DNA of 64,000 nt from Aestuarierythrobacter sp037968495 (lineage in GTDB: Bacteria > Pseudomonadota > Alphaproteobacteria > Sphingomonadales > Sphingomonadaceae): positions 1 to 64,000 of the forward strand of contig JBBKVP010000047.1 in NCBI GenBank assembly GCA_037968495.1, written 5' to 3'. Below are positions 59,242-64,000 of the stretch, piece after piece. Every line of letters starts with the position of its first letter. Within the stretch, counting starts at the first letter, position 1. The translations under genes and the position numbers were made by a program. The notes below the pieces were generated by a model. It did not search any database, was not told the DNA's origin, and saw only the letters and a list, made by a program, of their open reading frames with translations.

Positions 59242-60825
59242 CTAATCGACGAGTTGAATAATTTGCAGGTTCGGCATCAGCAACTCGGCGGTGCGGGCCC
59301 GTTCATAGGCCGCACCAGCCTGCAAAACGGCGTGATCGTTCCACTTTGAACCCATGATCGACAGGCCGATGGGAAGCCCCTCGATGTCGCCCATCGGGAC
59401 GGTGAGGTGCGGATAGCCCGCAATGGCCGCGAGGCTGCCTGCACCAATGCTGCCGGGATAATTATCGCCATAGATCAGGTCGATCGGCCAAGCGGGGCCG
59501 GTCGTGGGCGCGACGAGGAAGTCGACATTGTTGTCTGCTAGCAGCTTGTCGATGCCTTCTGCGCCAGCCAGTTTGAGCGAATTTACGCGCGCTGCTTCAT
59601 ATGCCGCGCGGTTGGTCGCTTCTTCGGCCATCAGGAATATTTCCTGCCCGAAAAAGCGCATTTCCTTTTCGGCATTTTCCTTATTGAATGCGATCACATC
59701 GGCGAGCGAGCGGACGGGAATGTCAGCCGGCGAACTGGCGAGATATTTGCCGAGATCTTCGCGCAATTCATACAGCAGCACGGCATATTCATCGCGGCCC
59801 ATTTCGTCCGGGAAATCAAAGTCGATCTCGACGGTTTCCGCGCCAGCTGCACGCATATCGGCGAGGGCTTGATCGAAAACAGCGGTCACGTCTGCTCGGT
59901 CGCCAGCTTGCTTGCGCATCACGCCGATACGCTTTCCGGCAAGCGACGCGCTGGCTAGCCCCGCGGTAAAGTCCGTCATACGCGCATCAGCCTCGGCAGT
60001 TGCTTCATCCATCGGATCACTACCGGCGATGGCATTGAGCAGCATGGCAGCATCCTTGACCGAACGAGCCATCGGGCCAGCTGTGTCCTGACTATGGCTG
60101 ATCGGCACAACATATGTCCGGCTGACCATGCCGACAGTGGGCTTGTGGCCGACAATTCCGTTTACGCTGGCAGGGCAGGTGACCGACCCGTCCGTTTCCG
60201 TACCAATGGCCGCCCAAGAAAGCCCCGCTGCGACAGCCGCGCCGCTGCCTGAGGACGAGCCGCAAGGATTACGGTCCAGGCCGTGCGGGTTCTTGGTCTG
60301 GCCGCCAACCGCGCTCCACCCGCTGGTGGAATTGGTCGAGCGGATGTTAGCCCATTCACTGAGGTTGGTTTTGCCTGCAACGACTCCACCTGCGGTTCGT
60401 AACCTAGTAATGAGCGGTGCATCGCGGCCAGTGTTATTACCGGCAAGAGCGAGACTGCCCGCTGTTGTTGGAAATTCGCGCGTTTCGACATTGTCTTTCA
60501 CCAAGACCGTCCGGCCGGCGAGGGGTCCATTCGACTTTGACGCTTCGCGTATGTCCCGCTGTATGGCCGTATTATAGGAAATGATGGCATTTACACCGTT
60601 AGGCCCGTCTTCTCGCTCGGCAATAAGTTTGCGCTCTCCATAGGCACGTGCCTCGGCCACGCTTTGCATGGGCTCAAACTCGTACATTTCAGCCTTGGGG
60701 ATATTTACAGTCGCGGTCGGTAGGCTCGTACCGGATTTCTCCGCCGGGTGGTCTTCAGCCTCTTGCGCCAATACCGGCATCGGAAGGGTAAGGAGGACGA
60801 GCGAAAGCAGGGAAGTTTTTTTCAT
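59242..60825 (-). CDS. Secreted amidase (amidase-signature family)
   Basis: A 527-residue protein from ATG 60825 with a clear Sec signal (LSLVLLTLPMPVLAQE). The amidase-signature triad is visible: lysine in TVLVKDNVET, cis-serine in NPCGSSSGSGAAVAAG, and the nucleophile region TDGSVTCPASVNGIVGHKP. It hydrolyses amide bonds, substrate unknown, probably in the periplasm. It starts divergent to clpP, with 110 bp between starts. Confidence 0.9.
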   Translation of the reverse strand: MKKTSLLSLVLLTLPMPVLAQEAEDHPAEKSGTSLPTATVNIPKAEMYEFEPMQSVAEARAYGERKLIAEREDGPNGVNAIISYNTAIQRDIREASKSNGPLAGRTVLVKDNVETREFPTTAGSLALAGNNTGRDAPLITRLRTAGGVVAGKTNLSEWANIRSTNSTSGWSAVGGQTKNPHGLDRNPCGSSSGSGAAVAAGLSWAAIGTETDGSVTCPASVNGIVGHKPTVGMVSRTYVVPISHSQDTAGPMARSVKDAAMLLNAIAGSDPMDEATAEADARMTDFTAGLASASLAGKRIGVMRKQAGDRADVTAVFDQALADMRAAGAETVEIDFDFPDEMGRDEYAVLLYELREDLGKYLASSPADIPVRSLADVIAFNKENAEKEMRFFGQEIFLMAEEATNRAAYEAARVNSLKLAGAEGIDKLLADNNVDFLVAPTTGPAWPIDLIYGDNYPGSIGAGSLAAIAGYPHLTVPMGDIEGLPIGLSIMGSKWNDHAVLQAGAAYERARTAELLMPNLQIIQLVD

Positions 60826-60934
60826 GTTCCGCACTCTGCCGCGCGGATGAATTGCACGCAAGCGGTTAACGCCCTTGAACATCTATCCACTACGTCCGAC
60901 ATAGGTCTTCAACGCATTTCAATCGAGGATTTCC

Positions 60935-61660
60935 ATGATCAACTTGTTCGGCTCAGACGGCCCAGAAGCATACGGCACCCAAGGCCAATTCACCACCGAT
61001 CCTATCACCGGCGCGCTTGTGCCGATGGTCGTCGAACAAACTAGCCGCGGCGAACGCAGCTTCGACATTTTCAGCCGCCTGCTTCGCGAACGCATCGTTT
61101 TCATCACCGGTCAGGTGGAAGACGGCATGGCTTCGATCATAACGGCGCAGTTGCTGTTCCTCGAAAGCGAAAACCCTTCCAAGCCGATTTCGATGTATAT
61201 CAACTCGCCCGGCGGCGTTGTGACCGCTGGCATGGCGATCCACGATACTATGCAATATATTAAACCGCGCGTTTCAACCGTTTGCATGGGTCAGGCCGCA
61301 TCAATGGGCAGCTTCCTGCTCGCCGCTGGTGAGCCGGGCATGCGCGTCGCGCTGCCAAATTCGCGGATCATGATCCACCAGCCATCGGGCGGTGCACGCG
61401 GTATGGCTTCGGATATTGAAATTCAGGCCCGCGAAATCCTCCGCATCAAGAAGAGCATGAATGATCTCTATGTGAAGTATACGGGCAAGTCCCTGAAAGA
61501 CATCGAAAAAGCGATGGACCGCGATACATTCCTCGAAGCGGACGAGGCTAAGAAGTTTGGTTTGGTCGATAAAGTATTCGAAACGCGTCCGGAAAACGAA
61601 GAATCGGACGACGGTGATAAGGGCGACGACGAAAAGGGTTCGGGCGGCGCGCCAGAGTAA
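60935..61660 (+). CDS. clpP: ATP-dependent Clp protease proteolytic subunit ClpP with acidic tail
   Basis: A 241-residue serine peptidase. The nucleophile Ser123 sits in MGQAASMGSFLL, and His148 in IMIHQPSGGARG. The conserved catalytic aspartate follows in the DRDTFL segment. Canonical ClpP is about 200 residues; the last 25 (EESDDGDKGDDEKGSGG) are an acidic extension. It makes the barrel that associates with ClpX (encoded downstream) or ClpA. The clpX start is 166 bp later, with an inverted repeat between. Confidence 0.95.
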   Translation: MINLFGSDGPEAYGTQGQFTTDPITGALVPMVVEQTSRGERSFDIFSRLLRERIVFITGQVEDGMASIITAQLLFLESENPSKPISMYINSPGGVVTAGMAIHDTMQYIKPRVSTVCMGQAASMGSFLLAAGEPGMRVALPNSRIMIHQPSGGARGMASDIEIQAREILRIKKSMNDLYVKYTGKSLKDIEKAMDRDTFLEADEAKKFGLVDKVFETRPENEESDDGDKGDDEKGSGGAPE

Positions 61661-61667
61661 GGCTTTC

Positions 61668-61715
61668 GCCTGAATTTTCGGGGTGGTGCATTTTAGTAAC
61701 CACCCCGCTTCAGGC
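61668..61715. repeat. Long interrupted inverted repeat between clpP and clpX
   Basis: GCCTGAA (61668-61674) pairs with TTCAGGC (61709-61715), and inside it GGGGTGGT pairs with ACCACCCC around a GCATTTTAGTA loop. No T tract follows, so it does not look like a simple terminator. It may stabilise the clpP mRNA end or tune read-through into clpX. Confidence 0.65.
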
Positions 61716-61825
61716 AGTATCAATACGGTATGGCTTATATGCCAAACCGTTGATTAATCACCGGGCTGGGTTACAGTCCGCGAATCCTCACGGGAAACGG
61801 GCTGGGGATTCGGGATATACGGGAT

Positions 61826-63094
61826 ATGACAAAGTTGAGCGGAACCGACTCTAAGAGCACACTTTACTGCAGCTTCTGCGGCAAGTCTCAGCACGAGGTG
61901 AGGAAACTCATCGCCGGGCCAACCGTGTTCATCTGTGATGAATGCGTCGAGCTGTGCAATGACATTATCCGCGAGGAAACCAAGGCTGGTATCGCTGGCA
62001 AGAAGGAAGGCGATGTACCTTCCCCGCGCGACATTTTCGCGACGCTCAACGATTATGTGATCGGCCAGGACCGCGCCAAGCGCGTCCTCTCCGTCGCGGT
62101 CCACAACCATTACAAACGCCTGAAGCACGCCGGTAAATCCGGTGATGTGGAACTGGCAAAGTCGAACATTCTGCTCGTTGGCCCGACCGGCTGCGGCAAG
62201 ACGTTGCTGGCCCAAACGCTGGCGCGCACCTTCGATGTGCCGTTCACGATGGCTGACGCCACCACACTGACCGAAGCCGGTTACGTGGGCGAAGACGTCG
62301 AGAACATCATCCTTAAGCTGCTGCAGTCCTCCGACTACAATGTCGACAAGGCGCAGCACGGCATCGTTTATATCGATGAAATCGACAAAATTACCCGCAA
62401 GGCGGAAAACCCTTCGATCACGCGCGATGTTTCGGGCGAGGGCGTTCAGCAGGCACTGCTCAAGCTGATGGAAGGCACGACCGCCTCTGTTCCGCCGCAG
62501 GGCGGCCGTAAGCACCCGCAGCAGGAATTCCTGCAGGTCGACACCACGAACATACTGTTCATCTGTGGCGGCGCCTTTGCGGGCCTCGAAAAGATCATCG
62601 CCGACCGCTTGCAGAAGCGCAGCATCGGTTTCGGCGCAAATGTTGCCGATCCGGACAAAAGCCGCATTGGCGATATGCTGGAAAAGAGCGAGCCGGAAGA
62701 TCTGCTGAAGTTTGGCCTAATCCCTGAGTTCGTTGGCCGTTTGCCGGTAATCGCTACGTTGCGCGATCTCGACATTGATGCGCTGGTGGAAATCCTCAGC
62801 GAACCGAAGAACGCGCTGGCGAAACAGTATCAGAAGCTGTTCGAACTCGAAGATGTCGAACTAACCTTCACGGAAGATGCACTCCAAGCCATCGCCAAGA
62901 AGGCTATCGCCCGTAAGACCGGCGCGCGCGGATTGCGTTCAATCGTCGAAGGCATTCTGCTCGACACGATGTTCGACCTTCCCACGATGGAAGGCGTCAC
63001 TGAAGTCGTCGTTGACAAGGATGTGGTCGAAGGCCGCAAGGAACCCGTCCGCGTGATGGAAACCAAGAAAAAGAAGAAAGACAAGGCTGCGTGA
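61826..63094 (+). CDS. clpX: ATP-dependent Clp protease ATPase subunit ClpX
   Basis: A 422-residue AAA+ unfoldase. The N-terminal zinc-binding domain has four cysteines (CSFCGKSQHEVRK ... FICDECVELC). Walker A GPTGCGKT, Walker B VYIDEIDKI and the pore-loop and sensor elements are normal. The final residues are a lysine-rich tail. It feeds substrates, including those selected by RcdA-type adaptors in Caulobacter, to ClpP. It follows clpP in the usual order. Confidence 0.96.
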   Translation: MTKLSGTDSKSTLYCSFCGKSQHEVRKLIAGPTVFICDECVELCNDIIREETKAGIAGKKEGDVPSPRDIFATLNDYVIGQDRAKRVLSVAVHNHYKRLKHAGKSGDVELAKSNILLVGPTGCGKTLLAQTLARTFDVPFTMADATTLTEAGYVGEDVENIILKLLQSSDYNVDKAQHGIVYIDEIDKITRKAENPSITRDVSGEGVQQALLKLMEGTTASVPPQGGRKHPQQEFLQVDTTNILFICGGAFAGLEKIIADRLQKRSIGFGANVADPDKSRIGDMLEKSEPEDLLKFGLIPEFVGRLPVIATLRDLDIDALVEILSEPKNALAKQYQKLFELEDVELTFTEDALQAIAKKAIARKTGARGLRSIVEGILLDTMFDLPTMEGVTEVVVDKDVVEGRKEPVRVMETKKKKKDKAA

Positions 63095-63115
63095 AACGGC
63101 TGCGAGAGTAGTTCG

Positions 63116-63889
63116 TCAGTATAGTTTGCTGGTAGGCCCACCTTCAATCGGAATGGCTGCGCCGTTCACAAAGCTGGAAGAGCCTGACAATAGCCAGGCG
63201 ACAACATCGGCCACTTCTTCACTCTCGCCTAGCCGGTTCATTGCGGAGGTTCGATTGATAACCTTCGCCATCATTTCTGCTTCCGCTTCAACGTAAGGGT
63301 CAACCATTTCGGAATGGCAAAACCCAGGGCAAACAGCGTTCACGCGAAGGCCACTTTGAGCGTAATCGATTGCGGCAGATTTGGTGAGGCCAATCACTCC
63401 GTGTTTTGCAGCAGAGTACGGCGCATGACCAATTTCGCTGCCGATCAAGCCATACATCGATGAGTTGTTGACGATCGCCCCGCCACCGCTTTTCAAGATG
63501 GCAGGCACTTCTGCTTTCATGCAGCGCCATACCGAAGTCAGATTCATATCGATAACGGACGACCAATCCTGCTCCAAGACATCTGCCGCGGCGGTAAATG
63601 GTGTGCCCGCAATTCCTGCATTGTTGAATGCGCAGTCCAGCCGCCCGAAATGCGCCACCGTCTTCTCAACCATGGCATCGACCGCTTCTGAGTCCCTTAC
63701 ATCGGTCTGGACCGCAAAGGCTTCGCCCCCGGAGCCCTCGATTTCGTCGACAATCGCCTGACATTTGTCGAGTCGTCGCGCGGCCAGGGCAACTTTTGCA
63801 CCGCTAGCGGCGAGCTTGCGAACCGTCGCTGCGCCTAGGCCGGAGCTTGCGCCAGTAACCAAAATAACTTTATCTTTGAGATCGTGCAT
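63116..63889 (-). CDS. Short-chain dehydrogenase/reductase (SDR)
   Basis: A 257-residue Rossmann-fold oxidoreductase from ATG 63889. The TGxxxGxG motif is TGASSGLG near residue 14, with AFNNAGIAG later. The catalytic serine lies in IVNNSSMYGLIG, and tyrosine with lysine in YSAAKHG. C-terminal SGSSSFVNGAAIPIEGG is the classical SDR end. The substrate is not predictable. It converges on clpX with 21 bp between stops. After it, 63890-64000 hold no gene I can support. Confidence 0.92.
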   Translation of the reverse strand: MHDLKDKVILVTGASSGLGAATVRKLAASGAKVALAARRLDKCQAIVDEIEGSGGEAFAVQTDVRDSEAVDAMVEKTVAHFGRLDCAFNNAGIAGTPFTAAADVLEQDWSSVIDMNLTSVWRCMKAEVPAILKSGGGAIVNNSSMYGLIGSEIGHAPYSAAKHGVIGLTKSAAIDYAQSGLRVNAVCPGFCHSEMVDPYVEAEAEMMAKVINRTSAMNRLGESEEVADVVAWLLSGSSSFVNGAAIPIEGGPTSKLY

Positions 63890-64000
63890 CGAACTTCCCC
63901 ACCAATTCGGCTTTTGACCCATCGCAGACAGTAGAGCTCATTCGCCCAGCTGTCACGTTGTGGTCCCAACTGAAAAAACCCGCCCGGCATCTCTGCCGAA

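Noticed and set aside
61754..62515. A 253-codon open frame opposite clpX
   Set aside because: Antisense shadow of a highly conserved gene, with no ribosome site or domain.
1..64000. CRISPR arrays, insertion sequences, phage genes, rRNA
   Set aside because: No spaced direct repeats, transposase, integrase or phage structural genes, and no rRNA, were seen on either strand.

Overview
This window reads as a chromosomal segment of an alphaproteobacterium, most likely a sphingomonad of the Erythrobacter type. That placement is an inference; no rRNA is present. It rests on a complete Entner-Doudoroff operon, an RcdA/DUF1465 gene beside two small DUF465 genes, a tig-clpP-clpX block behind tRNA-Leu(UAG), a GAF-containing nitrogen-type PtsP, and many TonB/SPOR/DUF genes typical of that group. 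Genes are dense on both strands with many 1-35 bp overlaps. I see no phage, insertion sequence, integrase, CRISPR array or rRNA. The only long gene-poor stretch (about 46.7-48.0 kb) is visibly AT-rich.

Layout. 0-9.5 kb: the N-terminal part of a DEAD-box helicase, a BaiN/RdsA-type flavoprotein, the decayed end of a hydratase gene, a MATE exporter, an orphan [2Fe-2S] subunit, a TonB siderophore receptor behind two Fur-like palindromes, an ArsC-family reductase, an MFS exporter and a methyltransferase. 9.5-19 kb: a membrane protein, lipB with an acidic lipoprotein, an old yellow enzyme, an EamA transporter, a DUF2254 protein, the overlapping MBL-DUF4230-nadA operon, and glpK. 19-26 kb: rcdA, two DUF465 genes, ptsP, a RodZ-like protein, cpoB-tilS and an L,D-transpeptidase. 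26-34 kb: the operon zwf-edd-glk-eda-ppc, in which every gene overlaps the next; its ppc product is a very divergent PEP carboxylase homologue and no pgl is present. 34-42 kb: a transglutaminase, rimO, and serS-surE-LytM/LysM-K+ channel, plus small proteins and a SOUL protein. 42-47 kb: sppA and pyrB with a dihydroorotase-like partner that lacks metal ligands. 47-53.6 kb: two tandem 73-74 aa membrane peptides, then a ParA / ribbon-helix-helix / TPR-SPOR lipoprotein operon divergent from a Sel1-SPOR gene, then a DUF418 protein. 53.6-64 kb: der, a CHAP protein, small genes, tRNA-Leu, tig, a chimeric pseudogene (TonB receptor plug joined to an antiporter tail), a secreted amidase, clpP, clpX and an SDR.

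How the genes fit together. Central carbon flow is glucose -> G6P (glk) -> 6-phosphogluconolactone (zwf) -> KDPG (edd, with the lactonase step encoded elsewhere or spontaneous) -> pyruvate + GAP (eda), with a PEPC-like protein co-transcribed. Proteostasis is represented by trigger factor, ClpP, ClpX and RcdA, an adaptor family known from Caulobacter to act in ClpXP proteolysis of CtrA. Envelope growth and division functions recur: RodZ-like, CpoB, L,D-transpeptidase, NlpD-like LytM, two SPOR proteins, CHAP and SppA.

Main leads: the ParA-RHH-SPOR cluster as a possible chromosomal positioning system linked to the septum; the active-site-altered PEPC in the ED operon; the ATCase/pseudo-dihydroorotase pair; the tandem small membrane peptides kept by selection on protein sequence; and the deletion-fusion pseudogene between tig and the amidase gene.
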